Shown one piece after another: positions 9,268 through 17,393 of a DNA stretch of 64,000 nt. Positions within the stretch are counted from its first letter, which is position 1, and the number at the start of each line of letters is the position of its first letter. Source of the stretch: Evtepia gabavorous (GTDB lineage: Bacteria; Bacillota; Clostridia; Oscillospirales; Oscillospiraceae); the NCBI RefSeq assembly GCF_003425665.1, contig NZ_QQRQ01000010.1, positions 1 through 64,000 of the forward strand, in the 5' to 3' direction. Both the position numbers and the translations under genes were made by a program. Under the pieces are notes generated by a model, which was not told the origin of the DNA, made no database searches, and worked only from the letters and a program-made list of their open reading frames with translations.

Positions 9268-9328
9268 CAAAATTTTTGTAACGTTTGTTCTCTTCCGGCG
9301 TTATTGGAGAGAAAGGAGGGGGAGTTGT

Positions 9329-9832
9329 GTGGACTTCGAGGGGATTTATCAGTCCTACTGCAAGGACGTGTTTCGGTATCTGCGGAGCCTGTCGGCCGGG
9401 GAGGACCTGGCCGAGGAGATCACCCAGGAGACCTTTGCTAAGGCCCTCAAGGCCATTGACCGGTTCCAAGGGGACAAGGACATCCGCGCCTGGCTGTTTA
9501 CCATTGCCAAACACACGTACTATACCCACTGCAAGCGGGAGAAGCGGACCACGGGGGAGGAATTTCCCCCGTCCATCCCCGGACCGGAGAAACCTCTGGT
9601 GGAGCAGATCATCGACCGGGAGCGGGCCTTTCAGGTCCACCGGTTTCTGCACGGGATGCGGGAGCCGTACAAGGAGGTGTTTACCCTGCGGGTGTTTGGG
9701 GAGCTTCCCTTTGAAAAAATCGGCCTGCTGTTCGGGAAAACGCCCAGCTGGGCCCGGGTGACCTTTTACCGGGCGAAGAAACAAATCATCGAATATATGG
9801 AGGGGATTGAGAATGAACACCATCCGTTGTAG
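9329..9832 (+). CDS. ECF-type RNA polymerase sigma factor
   Basis: 167 residues with both ECF regions. Region 2: YCKDVFRYLRSLSAGEDLAEEITQETFAKAL (seen in parts) and IRAWLFTIAKHTYYTHCKRE. Region 4: MREPYKEVFTLRVFGELPFEKIGLLFGKTPSWARVTFYRAKKQI (seen in parts). GTG start at 9329 just after AAAGGAGGGGG. The 3' end overlaps the anti-sigma gene by 20 bases, the usual arrangement in which the membrane anti-sigma factor holds the sigma factor inactive until a surface signal arrives. Confidence 0.9.
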   Translation: MDFEGIYQSYCKDVFRYLRSLSAGEDLAEEITQETFAKALKAIDRFQGDKDIRAWLFTIAKHTYYTHCKREKRTTGEEFPPSIPGPEKPLVEQIIDRERAFQVHRFLHGMREPYKEVFTLRVFGELPFEKIGLLFGKTPSWARVTFYRAKKQIIEYMEGIENEHHPL

Positions 9833-10442
9833 CATTGTGGAGGACCTGCTGCCCCTGTACATCGACGGGGCGCTGCGGGAGGAGACTGCCCAGGCGGTGC
9901 GGGAACACCTCAGCGCCTGCCCCGCCTGCCGGAACGAGTATGAGAAGCTGGCCCAGACCCTGACGCTGCCCTCCGCCCCCGACCTGCAGGAGGAGGACCG
10001 GCGGGCGTTCCAGGCCTTTCGCCGGCACTGGAAGCGGAAGAAGCTTCAGGTGGCGCTGCTCTGCGTTGTTTTGACCGCGGCGGTGGTGATCGCCGGCTGT
10101 GTGGTCTATCAGGAGGTGGAGGTAGTGCACGATTTATTTTCCCCCACCACCACGGTGGTCCTGCGGGAGGCTCAGACCCACGGTACATGGGCACCTGTCC
10201 CGTGGGAGGAGGGAGACCGGCTGCGGTTTGAGGGCCTATTTGCAGAGAGAGCGGTCACCCTGGATGCCAACAGCGACAGCGCGGTCACACTCCGGGTGTG
10301 GGATGACCAGCACAACCTTGTGGTGGACGAGCTGACCGTGGCGCCGGGGGAAGAGGTCTCCCTGAAAACGCTGGAGCGAAACACCGACTATCAGGTGGAG
10401 ATGCAGACAGAGGCGGAGTTTGCCTGCCTTCGCTTTCACTGA
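9813..10442 (+). CDS. Membrane-anchored zinc-finger anti-sigma factor
   Basis: 209 residues. The N-terminal zinc-binding anti-sigma domain has the H-x3-C-x2-C motif (HLSACPACRNEY, near residue 31-36) and an early Cys in IRCSIVEDLLPLYIDGAL. A single transmembrane helix (about residues 74-96, LQVALLCVVLTAAVVIAGCVVY in parts) is followed by an extracytoplasmic domain of about 110 residues. The start at 9813 is preceded by GGAGGGGATTGAGA. Translational overlap with the sigma gene supports a sigma/anti-sigma pair. Confidence 0.88.
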   Translation: MNTIRCSIVEDLLPLYIDGALREETAQAVREHLSACPACRNEYEKLAQTLTLPSAPDLQEEDRRAFQAFRRHWKRKKLQVALLCVVLTAAVVIAGCVVYQEVEVVHDLFSPTTTVVLREAQTHGTWAPVPWEEGDRLRFEGLFAERAVTLDANSDSAVTLRVWDDQHNLVVDELTVAPGEEVSLKTLERNTDYQVEMQTEAEFACLRFH

Positions 10443-10451
10443 CAGGGGCGG

Positions 10452-10874
10452 TCAGGGCCGGGCGGCGCGGAGCGCCCTGCCGTAGTTCCGGCCAAAGAGG
10501 AGGCCGGCCAGCAGCAGGGCGGCCCCCAGACCAGAGTAAAACACGGCCAGGAAGGGGTCCGGCGCCAGACCGGAGACACGGAGAAACATGCCCAGGCTCA
10601 TCATCCCGGCCATGAGGAGAAAGGACTTCTTGTCAAAAAAGCGGAGGAAGAACTGTCTGTCCTCCCAATATCCCAGGATCCGTCTGGTGTGTTTTCCCAC
10701 CAGGCGGCCGAAGACAAAGACCTGAAAGAGAAAAAAGACCAAAAGGGAGAGCAAGATGTGGGGGAGAGAGACTTGGGTGGCATAGGCCAGCAGGCCGATG
10801 CGGAGGATGTTGACCCCCGCCGCGGTCCAGACCAGGCAGGCCAGGAGCAGCAGGGTGTTCTTTTTCACTTGCAT
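10452..10874 (-). CDS. Four-helix membrane protein, probable TetR target
   Basis: 140 residues with about four hydrophobic helices (LLLLACLVWTAAG; ILLSLLVFFLFQVFVFG; FLLMAGMMSLGMFL; LGAALLLAGLLFG). No family recognised. The start at 10874 follows AAAGGAGTTTTTCAG; the longer in-frame reading to 10904 would cover the operator. The palindrome TGAACAATGTTCA lies just before its ribosome site, identical to one before the adjacent TetR gene, so it is probably repressed by that TetR protein. Confidence 0.75.
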   Translation of the reverse strand: MQVKKNTLLLLACLVWTAAGVNILRIGLLAYATQVSLPHILLSLLVFFLFQVFVFGRLVGKHTRRILGYWEDRQFFLRFFDKKSFLLMAGMMSLGMFLRVSGLAPDPFLAVFYSGLGAALLLAGLLFGRNYGRALRAARP

Positions 10875-10890
10875 CTGAAAAACTCCTTTC

Positions 10891-10903
10891 TGAACAATGT
10901 TCA
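10891..10903. promoter_or_regulatory. TetR operator copy 1, TGAACAATGTTCA
   Basis: Perfect 6-bp inverted repeat around one central base. The identical 13-mer recurs at 11522-11534. On the minus strand it lies just upstream of the ribosome site of the 140-residue membrane protein. Confidence 0.75.
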
Positions 10904-10914
10904 AGTTGGCGTTT

Positions 10915-10946
10915 GAAAAATTCCCACGATTTTGTGGGAATTTTTC
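10915..10946 (-). terminator. Terminator of the TetR-family gene
   Basis: Perfect 13-bp stem GAAAAATTCCCAC / GTGGGAATTTTTC with a six-base loop; the U-rich 3' arm acts as the slippery tract on the minus strand. It overlaps the stop codon of the TetR gene. Confidence 0.75.
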
Positions 10947-11502
10947 AATAAATGGTTCTGCGGATCAGGGCAAGGATGGGGGCGCAGGGCGCGTCTTTCC
11001 GCAGCAGGGCGGCCAACAGCAGGGAGAACAGCAGGTCGACAAAGTCCTCGGCGGAAAACCCCTCGTGAAATGTCCCGGGGCGCACCTGGGGGTCCTGGGC
11101 CAGCACAGCGAGGAGGAACTGCTTGATGTGCGCCCAGGACCGCTCCATTCTACGCTGGCCGGCGTCCAGTTCCTCCTGGGAAAAGCAGAGAGCGTGGACG
11201 GAGAGAAAGCCCGGGTAGGTTTGGCGGCTCTCCTCCAGCCGCTGAAACAGCCATGCCACGCAGGAGAGCAGGTCCGCAAAGGCCCCGGGGTCCTGGGGAA
11301 GGCAGAAGATCTCCTGCCAAATGCTCTCCACCGTGGCGGCCACCAGCTGGGACTTGGAGCCGAAACGGTTATAGATCGACCCCACCGAGACCCCGCAGGC
11401 CGCGGCGACCGAGCGGATGTTGAGAGCGGTCCAGCCCTGCTCCTGGAGGAGGGTTCTGCTGGCCTGCAGGATGGCCTTGTCAGAGGTGACGGAGGGATAC
11501 AT
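10945..11502 (-). CDS. TetR/AcrR family transcriptional regulator
   Basis: 185 residues. The N-terminal TetR helix-turn-helix is clear: SDKAILQASRTLLQEQGW then IRSVAAACGVSVGSIYNRFGSK (about residues 5-47). The C-terminal ligand domain is not assignable. The start at 11502 follows AAAGGAGTCCTTCC; the longer reading to 11562 would run through the operator. Identical TGAACAATGTTCA palindromes precede this gene and the downstream membrane-protein gene, so autoregulation plus control of the neighbour is likely. Confidence 0.87.
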   Translation of the reverse strand: MYPSVTSDKAILQASRTLLQEQGWTALNIRSVAAACGVSVGSIYNRFGSKSQLVAATVESIWQEIFCLPQDPGAFADLLSCVAWLFQRLEESRQTYPGFLSVHALCFSQEELDAGQRRMERSWAHIKQFLLAVLAQDPQVRPGTFHEGFSAEDFVDLLFSLLLAALLRKDAPCAPILALIRRTIY

Positions 11503-11521
11503 GGAAGGACTCCTTTCAAGT

Positions 11522-11534
11522 TGAACAATGTTCA
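11522..11534. promoter_or_regulatory. TetR operator copy 2, TGAACAATGTTCA
   Basis: Identical to the 13-mer at 10891-10903 and at a similar distance upstream of the ribosome-binding site, here of the TetR gene itself. Confidence 0.75.
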
Positions 11535-11606
11535 GCATACAGAAAAACCCGCCCCCTGTCAAGGCATGCCCGGAGAAAGCCGCGCGCCGGGACAGGGGGC
11601 GGGGGA

Positions 11607-12695
11607 TCAGAAAGCGCCGGCCAGCTGTTTCCAGAAGGCCGCGCCTTTTGCTAAAATGGACTCGTCAAAGGCAAAGTTGTCCGCGTGAAGGGCCGGGGAG
11701 GGGCCGCAGCCCAAAAAGAAAAAGAGGGCGGGCAGATGGCGCTGGTACCAGGAGAAGTCCTCTGAGATCATGACAGGCTTCTCCAGCTCCAGGAAGGGAA
11801 GGCCCAGGTTTTTGACCCGGTCGTACAGGGCGTCGGGGTTCCATACGGCGGGATACCCGTCGTTGGTGTGGACCGCCACCTGACAGCCGGTGTCCGCCTG
11901 GACCTGCTGGCCAATCTCCCGCAGCCCCTGCTGGAGGTCCAGAAAGACCTCGTCCTGAAACGCCCGGAGACTGCCCAGCAGAACCGTTTTGCCGCTGACC
12001 GCGTTGCGGACGGTGCCGCTCTCCATCCGGCCGAATTTCAGCAGGCGGAAGAGGTGGGGGGGCAGGGCGGCCTCCAGGGCCGCAGCCCGGCGGTAGAATT
12101 CCACCCCGGCGGCCAGGGCGTCCAGGCCCTCCTCGGCCTTGGCGATGTGGCTGGAGCGGCCGGTGATGGTGACGGAAACCTCACAGGACCGGCTCATCAT
12201 CTCCCGCTTTCGGGAGGCGATGACACCGGCGGGGAGCTCCGGCCACAGGTGCATGCCAAAGACGCACTGGACCTTATGGGCCTCCAGCACGCCGCTCTGG
12301 CACAGGTCCTTGGCGCCGCCGGTGGTCTCCTCCGCCGGCTGAAACAGGAGCAGGACGTTGTGGGGCAGGGCGGTCTGCTGGTCCAGCCATACCGCCAGGT
12401 CCAGGACCATGGCCATGTGGCCGTCGTGGCCGCAGGCGTGCATGCGCCCTGGATGGACAGAGGCAAAGGGCAGCCCGGTCCGCTCGGTGATGGGCAGGGC
12501 GTCGGCGTCGCTGCGGAAGGCGATGGCGTCGGGCCGGCCAAAGTCGAAAAAGGCGCACAGAGCGCCGGGGATGGGAGAGGAGAGGGTGCAGGAGAGGGGG
12601 GAGAGAATCCCCCGAAGGTAGGACAGGGTCTCCGGCAGGTCCCGGTCCAGCTCTGGAATCCGGTGCAGGGCCCGGCGGTATTGGATGACTTGCAT
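11607..12695 (-). CDS. M20 family amidohydrolase, probable N-acetyldiaminopimelate deacetylase
   Basis: 362-residue M20D metallopeptidase. Metal-ligand motifs: [16 protein letters not shown] (about residues 88-102), [12 protein letters not shown] with the catalytic EE pair, and [13 protein letters not shown]20D includes N-acyl-amino acid hydrolases and the N-acetyl-DAP deacetylase of lysine synthesis. The divergent neighbour dapH makes N-acetyl-tetrahydrodipicolinate and dapF is close by, so the N-acetyl-DAP deacetylase role is favoured by context. A general N-acyl amino acid hydrolase remains possible. Confidence 0.82.
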   Translation of the reverse strand: MQVIQYRRALHRIPELDRDLPETLSYLRGILSPLSCTLSSPIPGALCAFFDFGRPDAIAFRSDADALPITERTGLPFASVHPGRMHACGHDGHMAMVLDLAVWLDQQTALPHNVLLLFQPAEETTGGAKDLCQSGVLEAHKVQCVFGMHLWPELPAGVIASRKREMMSRSCEVSVTITGRSSHIAKAEEGLDALAAGVEFYRRAAALEAALPPHLFRLLKFGRMESGTVRNAVSGKTVLLGSLRAFQDEVFLDLQQGLREIGQQVQADTGCQVAVHTNDGYPAVWNPDALYDRVKNLGLPFLELEKPVMISEDFSWYQRHLPALFFFLGCGPSPALHADNFAFDESILAKGAAFWKQLAGAF

Positions 12696-12773
12696 AAAAA
12701 ACCTCCTGCGCCGGGAAAGGGCGCGTCAAAGTGTGGGGCGGGGCGGTGGTCCGGGGGCGCCTGGGAAAGGTGC

Positions 12774-12802
12774 TTGCACAGCGGGGGAAAAGATGGTATA
12801 CT
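12774..12802 (+). promoter_or_regulatory. Sigma-A-type promoter of dapH
   Basis: TTGCAC (12774-12779), 17-base spacer, TATACT (12797-12802), 34 bases before the dapH ATG. Confidence 0.75.
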
Positions 12803-12836
12803 GCCCCCATCTTACTGTCCCAAAGGAGGCGCTCAG

Positions 12837-13532
12837 ATGAACGCACAGGAAATCATTGAACGAATCCGCACCGCGGAGAAAAAAACCCCGGTCCGGGTGT
12901 TCCTGAAGGCCCGGGAGCCGGTGGAATTTCCCCATGCCACCGTGTTTCCCTGCGGGGAGACCACCCTGGTCTTTGGGGACTGGAAGGACATCGGCCCGGT
13001 GCTGGAGGAGCACAAGGGGGACATCCAGGAACTGGTGGTGGAGAACGACAGCCGGAACTCGGCCATCCCGCTGCTGGACAAGCGGACGGTCAACGCCCGG
13101 ATTGAGCCCGGCGCCATTCTCCGGGAGCAGGTGGAGATCGGGGACAACGCGGTGATTATGATGGGCGCCATTTTGAACATTGGCGCTGTGGTGGGCGCGG
13201 GTACCATGATTGATATGGGCGCGGTTCTGGGGGGCCGGGCCACGGTGGGCAAGAACTGCCACATCGGGGCCGGGACGGTTCTGGCCGGGGTCATTGAGCC
13301 GGCCAGCGCGGTGCCGGTGGTGATTGAGGACGATGTGGTCATCGGCGCCAACGCGGTGGTGCTGGAGGGCTGCCGGGTGGGCAAGGGCGCCGTGGTGGCC
13401 GCCGGTGCCGTGGTGGTCAGCGACGTGGCCCCCAACACCGTGGTGGCCGGCGTCCCCGCCCGGGTGCTGAAGGACAAGGACGGAAAAACTGCGGAGAAAA
13501 CCGCCCTGATTGACGCCCTGCGGGCGTTGTAA
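12837..13532 (+). CDS. dapH: Tetrahydrodipicolinate N-acetyltransferase
   Basis: Acetyl-CoA-dependent acetylation of tetrahydrodipicolinate, committing carbon to the acetylase branch of DAP/lysine synthesis. 231 residues, near the usual 236. N-terminal domain ([20 protein letters not shown]) followed by a left-handed beta helix of hexapeptide repeats ([35 protein letters not shown] in parts) and the acetyl-CoA loop [18 protein letters not shown]. The start follows AAAGGAGGCGCTCAG. The gene is divergent from the M20 deacetylase; a terminator follows. Confidence 0.94.
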   Translation: MNAQEIIERIRTAEKKTPVRVFLKAREPVEFPHATVFPCGETTLVFGDWKDIGPVLEEHKGDIQELVVENDSRNSAIPLLDKRTVNARIEPGAILREQVEIGDNAVIMMGAILNIGAVVGAGTMIDMGAVLGGRATVGKNCHIGAGTVLAGVIEPASAVPVVIEDDVVIGANAVVLEGCRVGKGAVVAAGAVVVSDVAPNTVVAGVPARVLKDKDGKTAEKTALIDALRAL

Positions 13533-13557
13533 TAGTCGGCGCGGAAGCAAAGAAAAT

Positions 13558-13592
13558 GGGCCGTTCGGGGATGACCCGAAGGGCCTTTTTTC
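13558..13592 (+). terminator. Terminator after dapH
   Basis: Stem GGGCCGTTCGGG / CCCGAAGGGCC with one mismatch and a T-rich tail. Confidence 0.8.
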
Positions 13593-13611
13593 TGATGTTT
13601 TCCACAGCCCG

Positions 13612-13663
13612 GCCCAGATTTGACCCCGGTTCATCCCCGGTCACACCGGGGCCAAATCCGGGC
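13612..13663. repeat. Long imperfect inverted repeat between dapH and dapF
   Basis: Arms 13612-13629 and 13646-13663 match at 16 of 18 positions; nested inside is the perfect palindrome CCCCGGT-CAC-ACCGGGG (13635-13651). A further related block (GGGGTCGGATTTGGGCC) follows at about 13670-13686. It is not a T-tailed terminator; function unknown. Confidence 0.6.
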
Positions 13664-13765
13664 GGGGGTGGGGTCGGATTTGGGCCACAAGTAAAATAAA
13701 TAGTCAAACAAAGAGTCAATCAAATCCTATTATGAGAAGCGGGGAAACACGACCACCGGGGCCAG

Positions 13766-14623
13766 TTATCCACAGGGGGAAAAAGATGGGGGCAGTTCCT
13801 CGTCAAAGACCTCTCCCTTGGCCACAAGGTTGGTGGGGCCGGTGAGCCAGAGGCCGGTGATCCGGTCCCCTGTCCGGGCCACGTCAATGGTGAGCACGCC
13901 GCCCGCCATGGAGACCTGCACCCCCTGGCCGCTGACCTGTCCCAACAGGGTGAGGACCGCCACCACGCTGCCGGTTCCCGTGCCGCAGGCCAGGGTGAAA
14001 TCTTCCACCCCCCGCTCAAAGGTCTTCTCCAGGACCTGGTCCGGCCCGGTGGGTTCATAGAAGTTTACGTTGGCCCCCTTGGGGAAGGCGGGGTGCGACC
14101 GCATGGCCTTGCCCAGCTGGAAGAGGGCCTGGGGATCGGCGTCGGCCAGACCGGGGTAGGGGACCACCGCGTGGGGCAGGCCGGGGCTGCCCAGCTCCAC
14201 ATAGGCGCAGGGCCAAGCTTTGCCCTCCACCACCGGGGCCTCGTGGAGGCGGATTACGGTGGGGGAATTCAGCTGGACCCGATACTGCCGCCGGTCGATC
14301 CGGGTTCCGGTGACCAGACCGGCGGTGGTCTCCACCGTCTGGGTCGGGCCGGACAGCCCTGTCTCGTAGCCGTAGCGGCAGATACAGCGGGCGCCGTTGC
14401 CGCACATCTCTCCCAGGGAACCGTCGCTGTTGAAAAAGAGCATCTTGAAGTCCGCTCCTTCCTGGGCCTGCTCCACCACCATCAGGCCGTCGGCGCCCAG
14501 GGAGCGGTGGGGGGTACAGAGGGTACGGGCCAGCAGAGGAAAGGCGGAGGGGGGGAGCCTCTCTTCCAGGTTGTTCAGGATGATAAAATCATTGCCCGCG
14601 CCGTTCATTTTCCAAAATTGCAT
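13766..14623 (-). CDS. dapF: Diaminopimelate epimerase
   Basis: Converts LL-DAP to meso-DAP for lysine and peptidoglycan. 285 residues. Both catalytic cysteines are present: EMCGNGARCICRYGY (about residues 71-84) and FTLACGTGTGSVV (about residue 222). MNGAGNDFIILNN at the N-terminus is characteristic. The ATG follows GGAAAGGAGACC. With dapH and the M20 deacetylase it makes a small DAP island, although the three genes are in different transcripts. Confidence 0.96.
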   Translation of the reverse strand: MQFWKMNGAGNDFIILNNLEERLPPSAFPLLARTLCTPHRSLGADGLMVVEQAQEGADFKMLFFNSDGSLGEMCGNGARCICRYGYETGLSGPTQTVETTAGLVTGTRIDRRQYRVQLNSPTVIRLHEAPVVEGKAWPCAYVELGSPGLPHAVVPYPGLADADPQALFQLGKAMRSHPAFPKGANVNFYEPTGPDQVLEKTFERGVEDFTLACGTGTGSVVAVLTLLGQVSGQGVQVSMAGGVLTIDVARTGDRITGLWLTGPTNLVAKGEVFDEELPPSFSPCG

Positions 14624-14709
14624 GGGGGGTCTCCTTTCCCGGAATTGCTGTGTTCTATTTCAACATAAACCCGTGGAAAAATCAAGGCCGGAAAAGACAT
14701 GGTTCGCTC

Positions 14710-14738
14710 TTGACAAAAATTTCTTCCAGTGTTACTAT
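14710..14738 (+). promoter_or_regulatory. Strong sigma-A-type promoter of the symporter gene
   Basis: Perfect TTGACA (14710-14715), 17-base spacer, TACTAT (14733-14738). The transcript would have a leader of about 145 bases before the ATG at 14889. Confidence 0.8.
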
Positions 14739-14744
14739 ATTTTT

Positions 14745-14888
14745 GTACAAACTGTTTCGCTGTTTTGAATGGAGGAGGGCGGTTTCCCCCGCTCTCACAA
14801 TCTATTTGAAAGCCGGCAAATGGCGTGCGCTGACGCTCCCATTGCCGGTTTTTTTGCGTCTTTGGGGAAGAGAGAAGGAGAGATTGTC
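14745..14888 (+). promoter_or_regulatory. Structured 5' leader with intrinsic terminator (candidate attenuator)
   Basis: Between the strong promoter and the symporter ATG lies a hairpin, CCGGCAA (14813-14819) / TTGCCGG (14842-14848) with further internal pairing, directly followed by seven T residues (14849-14855). A terminator inside the leader and before the ribosome site suggests premature termination control. An AUG-led reading frame (14769 onward) continues through the hairpin in frame with the symporter. I do not recognise a known riboswitch class here. Confidence 0.6.
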
Positions 14889-16409
14889 ATGCACTTAGGT
14901 CCGCTGCACGTGGTGGGAATGCTTGCCACCATTGGGCTTATCGTTGGAATTGGCGTATATTCCGGCCGGAAGGTGGCCTCCGCTGCGGATTTTTCCAGCG
15001 GCGGCGGGAAGGCCGGGGCCTGGATTGTCTGCGGGGCCATTATGGGTACCTTGGTCAGCGGCCAGGCCACCATCGGCACGGCACAGCTGGCGTTTTCCTT
15101 TGGAATGTCCGCCTGGTGGTTTACTCTGGGCTCGGGGATTGGCTGTCTGATTCTGGCCATTGGCTACGCCGCGCCCTTCCGGCGCAGCGGCTGCACCACC
15201 CTGCTTCAAGTGGTTTCCCAGGAGTACGGTCCCCGGGCGGAGACGGCGGGAAGCATCTTCTGCTCCGTGGGCATTTTCATCAGCGTGGTGGCCCAGGTGC
15301 TGTCGGCCACGGCGCTGCTGACCACCATTTTTCCCCTCAGCCACTTGGCCGCGGCCCTTATCTCCATCCTACTGATGGGGTTTTACGTGATCTTCGGGGG
15401 AATGTGGGGGGCCGGCATGGGCGGGGTCGCCAAGCTGATCCTCCTCTACGCCTCTGCCATTGTGGGGGGAATTCTGGTTTACGGCCTGGCCAATGGATTC
15501 GGCGGACTGCTGGAGACCCTGGAGCAGCTGCTGACCTCCTCCCCCCTGGGGGCGGTCAGCGGCCTGGCCACGGAGGAGGCGGTCCACCAGCGGTTTACCT
15601 CCCTGGTGGCCCGGGGCGCCTCCAAGGACATTGGATCGGCGCTGTCCCTGGTGCTGGGAGTGCTGTCCACCCAGACCTATGCCCAGGCCATCTGGTCAGG
15701 CAAGAGCGACAGCGCGGCCCGGAAGGGGGCCCTGCTCAGCGCCCTGCTGATCCCGCCCATCGGCGTTGCCTGCATTCTCATCGGCCTGTACATGCGGGGC
15801 CACTGCATCACCGCCGAGGAGGTGGCGGCGCTCCAGGCCCTGGGCCAAACCGTGCCTGGGGATCTCATCCCCCTGGATTCCACCTCCCAGGTGTTCCCGG
15901 TGTTTGTGGCCCGGTTTATGCCCCAACTCCTGGGCGGGGTGGTGCTGGGCACCCTGTTTATCACGGTGGTGGGCGGGGGCTCCGGGCTGGCCTTGGGGAT
16001 GGCCTCCATTCTGGTCACCGACCTGTTTGCCCGGAAGAGTAGCCGGATGAAGCAGTCCCGCACCAATCTTCTGGTCACCCGGGGTACCATCCTGGTGATT
16101 CTGATGGCGGCGGCTGTGGTGGCCATTTTGGTGCCCGGCGCCATGATCAACGACTTTGGTTTTCTGTCCATGGGGCTCCGGGGCGCTGTGGTTTTCCTGC
16201 CCATGTGCGGGGGGCTGTGGCTCAAGGGGAAGATTCCCCGGGGGTTTGCCCTGGCCTCCATTTTCGCCGGCCCCATCGCGGTGCTGGCGGGGAACTTTAT
16301 GGACCTGCCTTTTGATCCGCTTTTCCTGGGGATGGCGGTCTGCCTGAGCATTCTGGCGGTAGGGCTGGCCGTGAGGACCCATCGAAACGCTTCTTTGTCC
16401 ATACACTGA
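14889..16409 (+). CDS. Sodium:solute symporter family protein
   Basis: 506 residues with about 13 transmembrane helices and the SSS-family pattern: GIGVYSGRKVASAADFSSGG near the N-terminus, GTLVSGQATIGTAQLAF in helix 2 and GGVVLGTLFITVVGGGSGLALG in helix 9. This family couples solute uptake to Na+. The substrate is not deducible. The start at 14889 follows GAAGGAGAGATTGTC; upstream in-frame ATGs lie in the leader. Expression is likely controlled by the terminator in the leader. Confidence 0.87.
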   Translation: MHLGPLHVVGMLATIGLIVGIGVYSGRKVASAADFSSGGGKAGAWIVCGAIMGTLVSGQATIGTAQLAFSFGMSAWWFTLGSGIGCLILAIGYAAPFRRSGCTTLLQVVSQEYGPRAETAGSIFCSVGIFISVVAQVLSATALLTTIFPLSHLAAALISILLMGFYVIFGGMWGAGMGGVAKLILLYASAIVGGILVYGLANGFGGLLETLEQLLTSSPLGAVSGLATEEAVHQRFTSLVARGASKDIGSALSLVLGVLSTQTYAQAIWSGKSDSAARKGALLSALLIPPIGVACILIGLYMRGHCITAEEVAALQALGQTVPGDLIPLDSTSQVFPVFVARFMPQLLGGVVLGTLFITVVGGGSGLALGMASILVTDLFARKSSRMKQSRTNLLVTRGTILVILMAAAVVAILVPGAMINDFGFLSMGLRGAVVFLPMCGGLWLKGKIPRGFALASIFAGPIAVLAGNFMDLPFDPLFLGMAVCLSILAVGLAVRTHRNASLSIH

Positions 16410-16421
16410 CTTGCAATAGAC

Positions 16422-16460
16422 GCCGCCTCCGGCCGGGAACAGCAGCCCGCCGGAGGCGGC
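16422..16460. terminator. Strong GC hairpin after the symporter gene
   Basis: Perfect 11-bp stem GCCGCCTCCGG / CCGGAGGCGGC. There is no T-tract, so it may stabilise or only weakly terminate the transcript. Confidence 0.55.
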
Positions 16461-16520
16461 GCCGCGCGGAGAAAAGACCGCTGGTTGGGACGGACGCCGG
16501 CAAAATTACCTGGGGAGCCG

Positions 16521-16549
16521 ATGACAGGAGGGAAGCCGTGTGCTATAAT
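16521..16549 (+). promoter_or_regulatory. Promoter of the ADP-ribosylglycohydrolase/Nudix operon
   Basis: ATGACA (16521-16526), 17-base spacer, perfect TATAAT (16544-16549), 50 bases before the chosen start. Confidence 0.65.
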
Positions 16550-16598
16550 AAAAACAGAGACATGAAGTGCGGAGAGAATGGAGAGGGGTGCGTTTTGG

Positions 16599-17381
16599 AT
16601 GCTGGGTGCGTTGATTGGGGATATTGTGGGCTCGGTCTATGAGTGGCGGAATCGAAAGGACAAGGGGTTTCCCCTCTTTCAGCCGGACTGCCGGATGACG
16701 GATGACAGCGTGATGACCGCAGCGGTGGCGTCGGCGGTGCTGATGGGGGGCTTGGAGGAGCTGGAGCTCTTTCAGGCCCACGTGATTACGGAGATGCGCC
16801 GGCTGGGGCGGAAATATCCGGCCCTGGGGTACGGCCCCCGGTTTGAGGCCTGGATTCTGTCCCAGGAGCCCAAGCCCTACCGCAGTCTGGGCAACGGCAG
16901 CGCCATGCGGGTTTCCCCGGTGGCCTGGGCGGCGGAGAGCCTATCCCAGTGCCTGGCGCTGGCCAAGGCCTCGGCGGAGGTGACCCATGACCATCCCGAC
17001 GGCATTGCCGGGGCCTGCGCGGTGGCCGGGGCGGTCTACCTGGCCCGGATGGGGGAGAGCAAGGAGGCCATTGTGGACCACGTGACCCGGTATTACCCCC
17101 TGGACTTTACCCTGGACGAGATTCGAGAGGGCTACGCCTTTGACGTCTCCTGCGCCGGCAGCGTCCCCCAGGCCATGGAGGCCTTTTTGGAGGCGGAGGA
17201 TTTTGAGGACGCGCTGCGCAACGCCGTCTCCATCGGCGGCGACAGCGACACCATCGCCTCCATGGCCGGGGCGGTGGCCGCCGCCTTTTACGGCATTCCC
17301 CGGTCCATCCGGGATCAGGCCCTCCCCTTCATCGACGGGGAGGTACGGAACATCTATGACCGGTTTATTCGGCGATATTGA
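16599..17381 (+). CDS. ADP-ribosylglycohydrolase family protein
   Basis: 260 residues of the DraG/ADPRH fold, which removes ADP-ribose from proteins or small molecules using two Mg ions. Metal-binding blocks are MLGALIGDIVGSVYEW at the N-terminus, CRMTDDSVMTAAV (about residues 30-42) and SIGGDSDTIASMAGAVAAAFYGIP (about residues 215-238, in parts). I used the ATG at 16599 because the family starts at MLGA; an in-frame ATG at 16578 sits too close to its GGAG. A Nudix gene follows 12 bases later; the two could act in sequence on ADP-ribose derivatives, though this is inference. Confidence 0.88.
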   Translation: MLGALIGDIVGSVYEWRNRKDKGFPLFQPDCRMTDDSVMTAAVASAVLMGGLEELELFQAHVITEMRRLGRKYPALGYGPRFEAWILSQEPKPYRSLGNGSAMRVSPVAWAAESLSQCLALAKASAEVTHDHPDGIAGACAVAGAVYLARMGESKEAIVDHVTRYYPLDFTLDEIREGYAFDVSCAGSVPQAMEAFLEAEDFEDALRNAVSIGGDSDTIASMAGAVAAAFYGIPRSIRDQALPFIDGEVRNIYDRFIRRY

Positions 17382-17393
17382 GGAGGCGTGGCT

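Noticed and set aside
11868-12836. In-frame extension of the dapH reading frame upstream to 11868
   Set aside because: The real start at 12837 has AAAGGAGG and a promoter; the extension is antisense to the M20 deacetylase.
13766-13774. TTATCCACA, a perfect DnaA-box consensus, and TTTTCCACA nearby at about 13599
   Set aside because: The first overlaps the dapF stop codon; there is no box cluster or AT-rich unwinding region, and no dnaA/dnaN gene. Probably chance.
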